Notes under the pieces: generated by a model | The model's database searches: none | What the model saw: only the letters and a program-made list of their open reading frames with translations | What the model was told of the DNA's origin: nothing | Made by a program: the position numbers and the translations under genes | In this document: positions 14,921 to 23,273 of the stretch, piece after piece | Layout: each line of letters starts with the position of its first letter | Position numbering within the stretch: the stretch's first letter is position 1 | From: Saccharomonospora cyanea NA-134 | Lineage (GTDB): Bacteria > Actinomycetota > Actinomycetes > Mycobacteriales > Pseudonocardiaceae | NCBI RefSeq assembly: GCF_000244975.1 | Contig: NZ_CM001440.1 | Coordinates: 1,539,538-1,603,537, forward strand | Direction: 5' to 3' | Length of the DNA stretch: 64,000 bases

Positions 14921-17362
14921 ATGACCGCCACGATGGAGCCGGAGATCGGCAAGGCCCGTCGCCGCAAGGAGGACGCGCGCCTGATCACCGGCAGGACCCG
15001 GTGGACCGACAACATCACGCTGCCCGGCATGGTGCACTTCGCTGTGCTCCGCAGCACCGTCGCGCACGCGCGCATCACGAACATCGACACGTCGGCGGCC
15101 CGCGAGATGCCCGGCGTCATCGCGGTGTACACCGCCGACGACCTCGACCCCGAGGGCGCCATCGGTCTGCCGTGCGCGTGGCCGATCACCCCGGACATGA
15201 AGTGGCCGCGCAGGCCTGTGCTGGCACAGGGCACGGTCAACCACGCGGGTGAGGGGATCGCCGTCGTCGTGGCGCGCAGCCAGGCCGAGGCGTACGACGC
15301 GCTCGCCGAGATCGACGTCGACTACGACGAGCTGCCCGTGGTGCTGGGACTGGAGAACGCGATCGCCGACGACGCGCCGCTCGTACACGCCGACCTCGGC
15401 ACCAACCGCAGTGCCGTGTGGACGTTCGACTCCGCCGAGGCTGGCTCGGGCGACGACGTCGAGCAGGCCATCGCCGAGTCGGAGGTGGTGCTGCGGAAGC
15501 GCTTCCGCCAGCAGCGCCTCATCCCGTCGTTCATGGAACCCCGCTCCGTGGTGGTGGATCCGACGGCCGCGCAGCTCACCATGTGGTCGGCCACCCAGAT
15601 CCCGCACATCACCAAGACCCTGTCCGCTCTGACGCTCGGCATTCCGGAACACCAGCTGCGCGTCATCGCCCCCGACGTGGGCGGCGGATTCGGTGGCAAA
15701 CTGGCCGTGATCCCGGAGGAGTTCATCGCGCTGCTCGTGGCTCGCAAGCTCGGCAGGCCGGTGAAGTGGACCGAGTCGCGGTCGGAGTCGATGGTGGCGG
15801 CTCACCACGGTCGCGACCAGGTCCAGGACATCACCATCTGCGCCAAGCGTGACGGCACGCTCACCGGTCTGAAGGTGGAGTTGCTCGCCGACATGGGCGC
15901 CTACCTCAGCCTGGTCGGGCCCGGGGTGCCGATCCTGGGCGCGTTCATGTTCAACGCGATCTACAAGCTCCCCGCGTACCACTTCACGTGCACGAACGTG
16001 TTCACCAACACGACCGTCACCGACGCCTACCGGGGCGCCGGACGGCCGGAGGCCACGTTCGCCATCGAGCGCATGATGGACGAGCTCGCGGCCGAGCTCG
16101 GCATGGACCCGATGGAGCTGCGGGAGAAGAACTGGATCGCCCACGACGAGTTCCCCTACACCACCGTCGCGGGGCTGACCTACGACTCGGGCAACTACGA
16201 GGCAGCCACCGAGAAGGCCATGCAGTTGTTCGACTACGAGGGGCTGCGACGCGAGCAGCGTGAGCGGCGGGAACGCGGGGATAAGGTGCAGCTCGGCATC
16301 GGAATCTCGACGTTCACCGAGATGTGCGGCCTCGCGCCGTCGCGGGTGCTCGGCTCCCTCGACTACGGCGCGGGCGGCTGGGAGCACGCCGCCATCCGTA
16401 TGCTGCCCACGGGCAAGGTCGAGGTCGTCACGGGTTCGTCGGCCCACGGCCAGGGTCACGAGACGGCGTGGAGTCAGATCGTGGCCGACCAGCTCGGCGT
16501 TCCCTTCGAGGACGTGGAGATCCTGCACGGCGACACCCAGTCGTCGCACAAGGGACTCGACACCTACGGATCGCGCTCGCTGTCCGTCGGCGGGATCGCG
16601 GTCGTGAAGGCCGCCGAGAAGGTCGTCGCCAAGGCCCGCCGGATCGCCGCCCACATGATGGAGTGCGCCGAGGACGACCTGGAGTTCTCCGGTGGCACCT
16701 TCAAGGTCAAGGGCACCGACCGGTCCACCGGGATCCAGGACATCGCGCTCGCCGTGTTCGCGGCCCACGACCTGCCGGACGACGTGGAACCGTCGCTCGA
16801 CTCCGAGGCCACCTTCGATCCGGAGAACTTCTCCTTCCCGCACGGCACCCACCTGTGCGCGGTGGAGGTGGACACCGAGACCGGCCGGGTGGCGATCCGC
16901 AAGTACGTGTGCGTGGACGACGTCGGCGCGGTGGTCAACCCGCTCATCGTCGAGGGCCAGATCCACGGTGGACTCGCGCAGGGCATCGCGCAGGCGCTGT
17001 TCGAGGAAGCCGTGTTCGACGAGAGCGGCACGCTGATGTCGGGCACGCTCGCCGACTACCTGCTGCCCTCGGCGGCGGACCTGCCGTCGTTCGTCACCGA
17101 CCGCACCGAGACGCCGTCGACCACCAACCCGCTCGGGGTGAAGGGCGTCGGCGAGGCGGGCACCATCGCCTCCACGCCGGCCGTCGTGAACGCCGTCGTC
17201 GACGCGGTGCGGCACTTCGGGGTGGACGACATCGAGATGCCGTGCACACCCATGCGGGTGTGGCGGGCGATTCACACCGGGGAACGGGCCGCTGGTGGCC
17301 TGGGTACCGAGGCCGGTGGTGGCCTCGGATCGATCGACGCCGAACACGGAGGTGCGCAGTGA
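14921..17362 (+). CDS. Molybdenum hydroxylase large subunit, form II CoxL-like
   Basis: 813 residues of the xanthine-oxidase-family molybdopterin subunit. KARRRKEDARLITG and GMVHFAVLRSTVAHARI start the first domain; PDVGGGFGGKLAV and GQGHETAWSQ bind cofactor. The active-site loop is AYRGAGR (369-375), the form II signature; true CO dehydrogenases have AYRCSFR with the copper-ligating Cys. The catalytic Glu is Glu745 in KGVGEAGTI. So this is a molybdenum hydroxylase of unproven substrate and CO oxidation is not supported. The C-terminal 25 residues (GGLGTEAGGGLG) are a lineage tail. Confidence 0.92.
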   Translation: MTATMEPEIGKARRRKEDARLITGRTRWTDNITLPGMVHFAVLRSTVAHARITNIDTSAAREMPGVIAVYTADDLDPEGAIGLPCAWPITPDMKWPRRPVLAQGTVNHAGEGIAVVVARSQAEAYDALAEIDVDYDELPVVLGLENAIADDAPLVHADLGTNRSAVWTFDSAEAGSGDDVEQAIAESEVVLRKRFRQQRLIPSFMEPRSVVVDPTAAQLTMWSATQIPHITKTLSALTLGIPEHQLRVIAPDVGGGFGGKLAVIPEEFIALLVARKLGRPVKWTESRSESMVAAHHGRDQVQDITICAKRDGTLTGLKVELLADMGAYLSLVGPGVPILGAFMFNAIYKLPAYHFTCTNVFTNTTVTDAYRGAGRPEATFAIERMMDELAAELGMDPMELREKNWIAHDEFPYTTVAGLTYDSGNYEAATEKAMQLFDYEGLRREQRERRERGDKVQLGIGISTFTEMCGLAPSRVLGSLDYGAGGWEHAAIRMLPTGKVEVVTGSSAHGQGHETAWSQIVADQLGVPFEDVEILHGDTQSSHKGLDTYGSRSLSVGGIAVVKAAEKVVAKARRIAAHMMECAEDDLEFSGGTFKVKGTDRSTGIQDIALAVFAAHDLPDDVEPSLDSEATFDPENFSFPHGTHLCAVEVDTETGRVAIRKYVCVDDVGAVVNPLIVEGQIHGGLAQGIAQALFEEAVFDESGTLMSGTLADYLLPSAADLPSFVTDRTETPSTTNPLGVKGVGEAGTIASTPAVVNAVVDAVRHFGVDDIEMPCTPMRVWRAIHTGERAAGGLGTEAGGGLGSIDAEHGGAQ

Positions 17363-18213
17363 TCCCGGCTCCGTTCGACTACGTTGCCCCGTCCACAGTG
17401 GATGAGGCGGTGCGGGCGCTGTCCGAGGCGGGTGAGGACGCGAAGATCATGGCGGGTGGTCAGAGCCTGCTGCCCGTGCTCCGCCTGCGCATGGCGGCGC
17501 CCACCACGCTGATCGACCTCGGACGGATCGCCGAGCTGCGTGGGGTGCGCGACGACGGGGACGCCGTCGTCATCGGGGCGATGACCACGCACCACGAGGT
17601 CGTGCACGACCCGCTGATCGCCGACCACGCGGAACTGCTCGCCAAGGCGACCGCGACGGTGGCCGACCCGCAGGTGCGGCACCGCGGCACGTTCGGCGGC
17701 TCCCTCGCCCACGCCGACCCGGCAGGCGACCTCCTGGCACCAGCCCTCGCGTTGGGCGCCGAGATGGTGGTGCGCGGCATGGACGGTTCCCGCACCGTGC
17801 ACGCCACGGAGTTCTTCTCCGACTTCTTCACCACCGCCATGCGGCCCGACGAGATTCTCGTCGAGGTGCGGATTCCCAAGCACACCGGCTGGCGAGCGCA
17901 CTACGAGAAGTTCAACCGCGTCGCGCAGGCGTGGTCGATCGTGGCCGTCGCCGCCACCGTGCGAACGGAGGCCGGGAACATCGCCGAGGCGAGGGTCGGG
18001 CTCACCAACATGGCGTCGGTGCCGGTACGGGCTCGTGCCGTCGAGGAAGCCCTGATCGGGCAGCCCGCCACGGCGGAGGCCATCCGGGCCGCCTCCGAGC
18101 GGGCGGCGGAGGGCACCAGTCCCACGCCCGACAGCAACGCCGATGTCGAGTATCGGCAGCACCTTGCCCGGGTACTCACCGGCAGGGCACTCACCACGGC
18201 GGTCACGGGCTGA
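17359..18213 (+). CDS. Molybdenum hydroxylase FAD-binding subunit (CoxM-like)
   Basis: 284 residues from GTG 17359, which overlaps the large-subunit stop (GTGA). The two FAD motifs, AGGQSLLPVLRLR and TFGGSLAHADPAGD, are intact, followed by the CO_deh_flav C-terminal domain (FNRVAQAWSIVAVAA). It takes electrons from the iron-sulfur subunit and passes them to the respiratory chain or another acceptor. Gene order S-L-M is that of form II clusters; classical CO dehydrogenase operons are M-S-L. Confidence 0.9.
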   Translation: MIPAPFDYVAPSTVDEAVRALSEAGEDAKIMAGGQSLLPVLRLRMAAPTTLIDLGRIAELRGVRDDGDAVVIGAMTTHHEVVHDPLIADHAELLAKATATVADPQVRHRGTFGGSLAHADPAGDLLAPALALGAEMVVRGMDGSRTVHATEFFSDFFTTAMRPDEILVEVRIPKHTGWRAHYEKFNRVAQAWSIVAVAATVRTEAGNIAEARVGLTNMASVPVRARAVEEALIGQPATAEAIRAASERAAEGTSPTPDSNADVEYRQHLARVLTGRALTTAVTG

Positions 18214-18234
18214 GGTCTGGCCCACGACCGTGTT

Positions 18235-18303
18235 CCCGAGGCCACGTTCGGTAGTGATCACCGGGTTACAGTGGCCTCGGGGACGGCCTTGGTGAGCAAG
18301 GCC
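18235..18303 (+). terminator. Two stacked hairpins between CoxM-like and CoxG-like genes
   Basis: First stem: CCCGAGGCCAC (18235-18245) with GTGGCCTCGGG (18271-18281), 11 bp, 25-nt loop. Second: GGCCTTG (18285-18291) with CAAGGCC (18297-18303), 7 bp, 5-nt loop. They begin 22 nt after the CoxM-like stop and end 36 nt before the CoxG-like start. They could terminate or attenuate, lowering CoxG relative to the enzyme subunits. Confidence 0.5.
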
Positions 18304-18339
18304 AGGCACTGAGGAAGAGTTGAGGAAGGAGGTCGGCCT

Positions 18340-19119
18340 GTGCGGCTCGACCATGAATTCACCGTTCCGGCGCCCATCGACGAGGTGTGGAAGGCGGTGC
18401 TGGACCCGGAACGCGTCGCGCCCTGCATGCCAGGAGCCACCCTCACCTCCGTGGAGGGGGACAAGTTCAAGGGCACGGTGAAGGTCAAGCTCGGGCCGGT
18501 GTCCCTGCTGTACAAGGGGTCGGGCGAGTTCCTCGAGAAGAACGCCGACGAGCGCAAGATCATGATCAAGGCGTCCGGTAAGGACGCCCGTGGTGCCGGG
18601 ACGGCCGCGGCCACCGTGACCGTGACCCTCACGGCGGAGGGTGGCTCCACGAAGGGCGCAGTGGCCACCGACCTCAACGTCACCGGCAAGCCCGCGCAGT
18701 TCGGGCGCGGCATGATCTCCGAGGTCGGTGGCAAGATCCTCGACAACTTCGCCACCAACCTCGCCGACATGCTCGGCGGTGCGGGGGAGGTGAAGGGTGA
18801 GGACACCACCCCGGGCGCGCCGAAGACCTCCGAGGGGGCCACGGCGGGGGCCACGACGGGTACCGCCGCGGCGACCGGGGTCGAGACCGCTGCGGGAACG
18901 TCGGGTGCGGCCGCCGCGTCGGTCGAGGCCCCGTCCACTGGGAAGCCGAAGCTGGAGAGCGTCAAGCCGACGGCCACCACACCGAGGGAAGCCGAGCCCA
19001 TCGACCTGGTCGACTACGCCGGCGCCTCCGTCGCCAAGCGCCTCGCGCCCGCGCTCGCGGGCCTGGCGGCCCTCTTCGCCTTCCTGGCGGTCAGGAGGCT
19101 GCTCCGCCGCCGTCGCTGA
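18340..19119 (+). CDS. CoxG-like SRPBCC protein with C-terminal membrane anchor
   Basis: 259 residues from GTG 18340 behind AAGGAGG. The N-terminal 150 residues are the CoxG/SRPBCC fold (LDHEFTVPAPIDEVWKAVLD; VAPCMPGATL). A Thr/Ala-rich linker (about 155-215) leads to a C-terminal transmembrane helix (LAPALAGLAALFAFLAV) and an Arg cluster, placing the lipid-binding-like domain in the cytoplasm at the membrane. CoxG recruits the CO dehydrogenase of Oligotropha to the membrane; here it probably docks the hydroxylase to the quinone pool. Confidence 0.85.
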   Translation: MRLDHEFTVPAPIDEVWKAVLDPERVAPCMPGATLTSVEGDKFKGTVKVKLGPVSLLYKGSGEFLEKNADERKIMIKASGKDARGAGTAAATVTVTLTAEGGSTKGAVATDLNVTGKPAQFGRGMISEVGGKILDNFATNLADMLGGAGEVKGEDTTPGAPKTSEGATAGATTGTAAATGVETAAGTSGAAAASVEAPSTGKPKLESVKPTATTPREAEPIDLVDYAGASVAKRLAPALAGLAALFAFLAVRRLLRRRR

Positions 19120-19130
19120 ACCCCGACATC

Positions 19131-19193
19131 GTGTCCGCAGGCTGCGCACGCGTGTCCGCACTTCTTGTAGGCGTGTCCGCGGCCTGCGCACGG
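19131..19193 (+). repeat. Tandem 21-bp 3'-end repeat, group A (3 units)
   Basis: Three contiguous 21-bp units (19131-19151, 19152-19172, 19173-19193), each starting GTGTCCGC and ending in a GCACGC/GTAGGC-like half. They start 11 nt after the CoxG-like stop, read in the sense of that gene and are preceded by GACATC. Same family as groups at 21345, 46819, 46886, 47613 and 61052. Confidence 0.85.
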
Positions 19194-19236
19194 CGAACTC
19201 GGGAAGGCGGCCGCCTGTCGCGGCGTTGCACCGGAC

Positions 19237-20310
19237 ATGCGAGCTGACCATGAAACCGACGTCGTCGTCATCGGCGCCGGACAGGCGGGGCTGTCGTCCG
19301 CGTACTTCCTGCACCGTGCCGGTCTGCGCGGCGGCGCCGGGTTCGTGGTGCTCGACCACGGCAAGCGGGCAGGTGGCGCGTGGCAGTACCGCTGGCCGAC
19401 GCTGCGGATGGACCGGGTCCACGGCGTTCACGACCTGCCGGGACTACGGCTCGTCGAGGTCCCCGGGAGCGGGAACCCGGCCCGCCCCGCAGCCGAGGTC
19501 ATGGCCGCCTACTTCGAGGAGTACGAGCGTGCGTTCGATCTGCCCGTGCACCGTCCGGTGAGCGTGCGTGCCGTGCGGCGGACATCCGACGGCCGGTTCC
19601 TCGTGGACACGGCGGGCGAGACGTGGTCGGCGCGCGGCGTCGTCAACGCGACGGGAACGTGGGACAAGCCGTTCTGGCCGTACTACCCGGGCCGGGAGAC
19701 GTTCCGCGGCAGGCAACTGCACACCGCCGACTACACCGGGCCTGCACCGTTCGCGGGGGCTCACGTGGTGGTGGTCGGTGGCGGCACGTCGGCGGTGCAG
19801 CTGCTCGTCGAGATCGCGGAGGTCGCCGAAGGCACCACCTGGGTCACCCGGCGCCCCCCGGTCTTCCACGAGGGCGAGTTCACACCGGAGCACGGGCGTG
19901 AGGTCGTCGCGGAGGTCGACCGGCGGGTCCGGTCCGGGAGGCCGCCGGGCAGCGTCGTGGGGGCGACCGGGTTGACGTTGACTCCCGAGGTGCGCGCCGC
20001 CCGGGAGGCCGGGCTGTTGGTGCGGCGGCCGATGTTCGAGCGGATCACGCCGCACGGTGTGCGCTGGGCGGACGGTCGGCAGCAACGTGCCGATGTGATC
20101 CTGTGGGCGACGGGTTTCCGCCCGGCGTTGGACCACCTGGCACCGCTGCGGCTACGCGGGGCAGGTAGCGGTATCCGGATGGACGGCACGCGGGTGGTGG
20201 GCGTGCCGCGGTTGCGTCTCGTGGGATACGGGCCCTCGGCGAGCACCGTGGGTGCGAGCCGGGCCGGCCGGGAGGCAGTTCGTGGCCTCCTGGCCGAGCT
20301 CGGCCGATGA
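19237..20310 (+). CDS. FAD-dependent NAD(P)-binding oxidoreductase (flavin monooxygenase-like)
   Basis: 357 residues. FAD site VVVIGAGQAGLSSAYFL at residues 9-25; second Rossmann site VVVVGGGTSAVQLLVEIAE for NAD(P)H. ATGTWDKPFWP and LWATGFRPALDHL match the ATGxxxxP and ATG-type motifs of flavoprotein monooxygenases and thioredoxin-reductase-like oxidoreductases. Substrate unknown. It stands alone between the group A repeats and the AT-rich promoter of the next gene. No clear Shine-Dalgarno is visible before the ATG. Confidence 0.82.
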   Translation: MRADHETDVVVIGAGQAGLSSAYFLHRAGLRGGAGFVVLDHGKRAGGAWQYRWPTLRMDRVHGVHDLPGLRLVEVPGSGNPARPAAEVMAAYFEEYERAFDLPVHRPVSVRAVRRTSDGRFLVDTAGETWSARGVVNATGTWDKPFWPYYPGRETFRGRQLHTADYTGPAPFAGAHVVVVGGGTSAVQLLVEIAEVAEGTTWVTRRPPVFHEGEFTPEHGREVVAEVDRRVRSGRPPGSVVGATGLTLTPEVRAAREAGLLVRRPMFERITPHGVRWADGRQQRADVILWATGFRPALDHLAPLRLRGAGSGIRMDGTRVVGVPRLRLVGYGPSASTVGASRAGREAVRGLLAELGR

Positions 20311-20376
20311 CGGTGTGGTGCGGCGGTGGGCGTGTCACATTGTCGACGTGGTTATCAATTCGAAATGGATTCCGCC

Positions 20377-20405
20377 TTGTAGAAAATATTGTTTTTTGGT
20401 ATTAT
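20377..20405 (+). promoter_or_regulatory. AT-rich promoter of the Ppm-type methyltransferase
   Basis: TTGTAG (20377-20382) and TATTAT (20400-20405) are separated by 17 nt, a near-consensus vegetative promoter. It lies in an AT-rich island (about 20349-20426) that stands out sharply from its surroundings. The predicted start of transcription, about 20412, leaves a leader of some 20 nt before GTG 20433. Confidence 0.55.
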
Positions 20406-20432
20406 TGTTTTGTTTTGGAATATCCTGCCGGT

Positions 20433-21299
20433 GTGACAGTCGATTTTCAGCCGAGTCGTACCGCGTTGTTGTCCGCCGCGGCCCGTGCCGCACATCTCAC
20501 CGTCGATGGCGAACCCGCCCTTTTCCTCGACACCCTGGCCGAGCGGGTCCTCGGAAGTGCCGGTGCCGAGATGATCCGCTACCACCGACAGCAGGGCGGT
20601 CACCCCATCCTGGTCAACGCCCGGGTGAGCGCCACCGTGCGTAGTCGATTCGCCGAGGCCGCGTTGCGAGCCGCCGTCGATCGTGGTGTGGACCAGTACT
20701 TGTTGGTGGGGGCGGGGCTCGACACGTTCGGCGCGCGCTCGGATCTCGCCCGCCGTCTCCTCGTCGTCGAGGTCGACCATCCAGGCACGCAGCGATGGAA
20801 GCGACACCGCCTTGCGGAGTCCGATGTGGACGTCCCGGACACCGTGCGTTATGCCGAGCTCGACCTGACACTCGACTCGGTGTTCGGCCGTGTGGTGGAG
20901 GCCGGGCTCGATCCCTCACGTCCGGTGTTCGTGAGTTGGCTCGGCGGGATACCGTACTTCCGGCAGAGCGAACTCCACCGGGTGCTCGCAGACCTGGCGC
21001 GCCTGTCTCCGGGCAGTGAGCTGGTCGCCGACTACCACGTTCCGCCGCGATGGCGGGACGCGCGTGCCGAACTCTACGTTCGCGCGGTGTCCGCGGTGGC
21101 TTCGGACGGGGCGGAACCGTGGCGCAGCACGTTCACGCCCGACGGTGTGGCGGCGTTGCTCGGCAGCCACACCTTCGTCGTGGTGGCTGACCACGATGAG
21201 CGTGCCGCCGTACCCGCCGACCTGTGGGAACGCCAGGACGAGCTGGTGCCTGGAAGCCTCGTGCGGTTGGTGCACGCCCGCAGCGGCATCGATCGGTAG
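20433..21299 (+). CDS. SAM-dependent methyltransferase, Ppm1/LCMT type
   Basis: 288 residues from GTG 20433 (TTG at 20415 is possible). The opening SRTALLSAAARAAHL, SAM motif I YLLVGAGLDTFGAR and motif II VVEVDHPGTQRWKR identify the actinobacterial S-adenosylmethionine-dependent methyltransferase family related to leucine carboxyl methyltransferase (TIGR00027). Members methylate small molecules in secondary metabolism, but no biosynthetic partner is adjacent. No ribosome-binding site is obvious. It converges on the multicopper oxidase gene. Confidence 0.82.
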   Translation: MTVDFQPSRTALLSAAARAAHLTVDGEPALFLDTLAERVLGSAGAEMIRYHRQQGGHPILVNARVSATVRSRFAEAALRAAVDRGVDQYLLVGAGLDTFGARSDLARRLLVVEVDHPGTQRWKRHRLAESDVDVPDTVRYAELDLTLDSVFGRVVEAGLDPSRPVFVSWLGGIPYFRQSELHRVLADLARLSPGSELVADYHVPPRWRDARAELYVRAVSAVASDGAEPWRSTFTPDGVAALLGSHTFVVVADHDERAAVPADLWERQDELVPGSLVRLVHARSGIDR

Positions 21300-21344
21300 G
21301 TCCGAGCGTGCACGGCCGTGGCCCGCTCGGTTCCTGGACCCGCC

Positions 21345-21365
21345 GCGTACGGGAACCGCGGACAC
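21345..21365 (-). repeat. 21-bp 3'-end repeat, group B (1 unit)
   Basis: One unit, GTGTCCGCG then GTTCCCGTACGC on the minus strand, starting 4 nt after the multicopper oxidase stop and in its sense direction. It is one base different from the third unit of group D. Confidence 0.8.
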
Positions 21366-21369
21366 GGTG

Positions 21370-22902
21370 TCAGCGCACCTCGAAGTTGGCCATCATCATC
21401 ATGTCCTCGTGTTCCAGGTTGTGGCAGTGGAACACGTACCGGCCGCGATAGCCGTCGAACCGCAGCAGGATCTCCGCCTCGCCACCGTTGTCGAGGTCCA
21501 CGGTGTCCTTCCAGCCCGAGGTGGTCGGTCCGCCGCCCAGCACCTGGAACGGTGCGAGATGGACATGGATCGGATGTGGCACGTTCTGTGCTCTGATCCG
21601 CCAGAGCTCCACCGAACCCAGTTCCGGGTCGGCGTCGATGCGTCTGGGATCGAACGCCTGCCCGTTGACGGTCCACAGCGTCATGCCGTGGTGCTGGGCG
21701 CCGCCACGGGCGAAGACGAACTCCCGTTCGACACGTGCCTGCGATCGCGACAAAGGCTCCACCTCGGCCAGCGTGCGTGGCACCCGGCTGTCGTCCCGCG
21801 CCCGCCGGGTGACGACGAACCGGAGCACGGCGCGCGTGCCGCTCTCGCCCAGGGTGTTGACGAGTGTGATCCGCTGTCCCGGCCGGTACGCGGAGAAGTC
21901 CACCACCACGTCGAACCGTTCGGCCTGCGCGATCGGCAGCTCCTCGTGGAGCACCGGCGAGGCGAGCAACCCCTGGTCGCCGCCCACCTGCGTGAAGGCG
22001 GCCCCGCCGGGAGGGGGAGGGTCGAGCGCCAGGCGGTAGCGCCGGGCGTTCGAGGCGTTGAGCAGCCGGAAGCGGTACCGCACGGCCTCAACCTCCAGGA
22101 AGGGCCACGGCACGCCGTTCACCAGCACGCAGTCGCCCAGGACTCCGCTGGCGAAGTCGTCGGTCACCCCGGGTTCGCCGCGCAACGAGGGATCGCGCGC
22201 CGGGTAGTCGAAGGAGCCGTCCTCGGCGAAGGCGCGGTCGGCGATGAGCAGCGGGATGTCGCGCTCGCCCGAGGGGAGCCCGAGCCGGTCCTCCTCGTCG
22301 TCGTGCAGGAGGTGGAACCCGGCGAGCCCGCGGTACACCTGCGGGCCGGTGAAGTCCATGCGGTGGTCGTGATACCAGAGCGTGGCGGCGGGCTGATCCA
22401 GCGGGTAGACGTACTCGCGTCGCGCGCCGGGCTGCATCAGGTCGGTCGGGTAACCGTCGTGTTCGGGAGGGGTCCGGCCGCCGTGCAGGTGCACCACCGT
22501 CGGCACGGGCAGCTCGTTGCGGTGCCGCACCACCGTGCGCCGCCCGCGCCGTGACACGATCGTGGGTCCGGGGAACCGCCCGTCGTAGCCCCACACCCGG
22601 GTGTGCAGACCCGGCAGGATCTCCAGGTCGGACTCCCGCTGGGTGAGCTCGTAGTAATCGGTGGTGGCGTCGGACGACGACGGCCGCAGTACTTCGGGGA
22701 CGCTCAGCGGCAGCGTGAACGGTTCGGGCAGCCGGGCACGCGACCGCAGCACGGCACCCGCGCTCGACTCGGTCGTCACGTTGGGGCCACCGGACACGGA
22801 CAGTGAGAGTCCGGGTCCGGAACATGCCGACGACAGCGGCAGCGCCGCCAATCCGCCCGCGGCCAGCCGCAACGCCGTCCGCCGTGACATGCCCGCGTTC
22901 AC
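21370..22902 (-). CDS. Secreted multicopper oxidase
   Basis: 510 residues from GTG 22902, overlapping the preceding stop by 4 nt. A twin-arginine signal (SRRTALRLAAGG) runs into LPLSSACSG, a possible lipobox, so the enzyme is exported folded and perhaps lipid-anchored. All four copper clusters are visible: VVHLHGG, LWYHDHRMDF, HPIHVHLAPFQ and FHCHNLEHEDMM. The Met-rich end MMMM after the last His may help bind Cu(I). Three cupredoxin domains of the CotA/CueO/PhsA type; likely an oxidase of phenols, bilirubin-like compounds or cuprous ion. Confidence 0.9.
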   Translation of the reverse strand: MNAGMSRRTALRLAAGGLAALPLSSACSGPGLSLSVSGGPNVTTESSAGAVLRSRARLPEPFTLPLSVPEVLRPSSSDATTDYYELTQRESDLEILPGLHTRVWGYDGRFPGPTIVSRRGRRTVVRHRNELPVPTVVHLHGGRTPPEHDGYPTDLMQPGARREYVYPLDQPAATLWYHDHRMDFTGPQVYRGLAGFHLLHDDEEDRLGLPSGERDIPLLIADRAFAEDGSFDYPARDPSLRGEPGVTDDFASGVLGDCVLVNGVPWPFLEVEAVRYRFRLLNASNARRYRLALDPPPPGGAAFTQVGGDQGLLASPVLHEELPIAQAERFDVVVDFSAYRPGQRITLVNTLGESGTRAVLRFVVTRRARDDSRVPRTLAEVEPLSRSQARVEREFVFARGGAQHHGMTLWTVNGQAFDPRRIDADPELGSVELWRIRAQNVPHPIHVHLAPFQVLGGGPTTSGWKDTVDLDNGGEAEILLRFDGYRGRYVFHCHNLEHEDMMMMANFEVR

Positions 22903-23120
22903 CGTTCCTCCCGCCTGCGGCGCAGTTTCGTGTCGAGCACGACGGCGACCACGCCACCGACCACGGCGGACAGCTGGGGGCCGAAACCGATGACGAACGT
23001 CCACGGTGCCTCCACCACGCCGTCATCGGCCACGAGCCGGCCGACGAGTTCGCTGAAGAGGGCGAAACCGACTGCCAGCCCGGCGAAGACGCCGAGCACG
23101 GCAACTCCGAGAGTGCGCAT
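22899..23120 (-). CDS. Small two-helix membrane protein
   Basis: 73 residues from ATG 23120 (GTG 23129 possible). Two hydrophobic segments, LGVAVLGVFAGLAVGFALF and FVIGFGPQLSAVVGGVVAVV, and an Arg-rich C-terminus DTKLRRRREER. It overlaps the multicopper oxidase start by 4 nt, so the two are coupled. TACCGT lies 7 nt before the ATG with no Shine-Dalgarno, suggesting a leaderless message. Family not recognised. Confidence 0.65.
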   Translation of the reverse strand: MRTLGVAVLGVFAGLAVGFALFSELVGRLVADDGVVEAPWTFVIGFGPQLSAVVGGVVAVVLDTKLRRRREER

Positions 23121-23273
23121 GTCCAGCACGGTAGGTACGGGGACGGGTGCTCGTCGTCCGTCCGGACTCGGTTCTCACCACGCCCGTGTGTCGGCGGGAG
23201 GCGACATCGGAGGTAGCGCGGACTCGACTGTGGACGACCGCGCGGCGGCGCTCCGATCGCTACCCTCGACGAC

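Noticed and set aside
14321-17347. A 1008-codon open frame on the minus strand across the molybdenum hydroxylase genes
   Set aside because: It is antisense to clear enzymes, is rich in His, Arg, Gly and Val with no domain, and is explained by GC-rich third positions in the real genes.
14378-18213. Carbon monoxide dehydrogenase (coxSLM)
   Set aside because: The large subunit has AYRGAGR and not AYRCSFR, and the gene order is S-L-M; only a form II hydroxylase is supported.
19131-19193. CRISPR-like array
   Set aside because: Units abut with no spacers and only 1-3 copies per locus; no cas genes.
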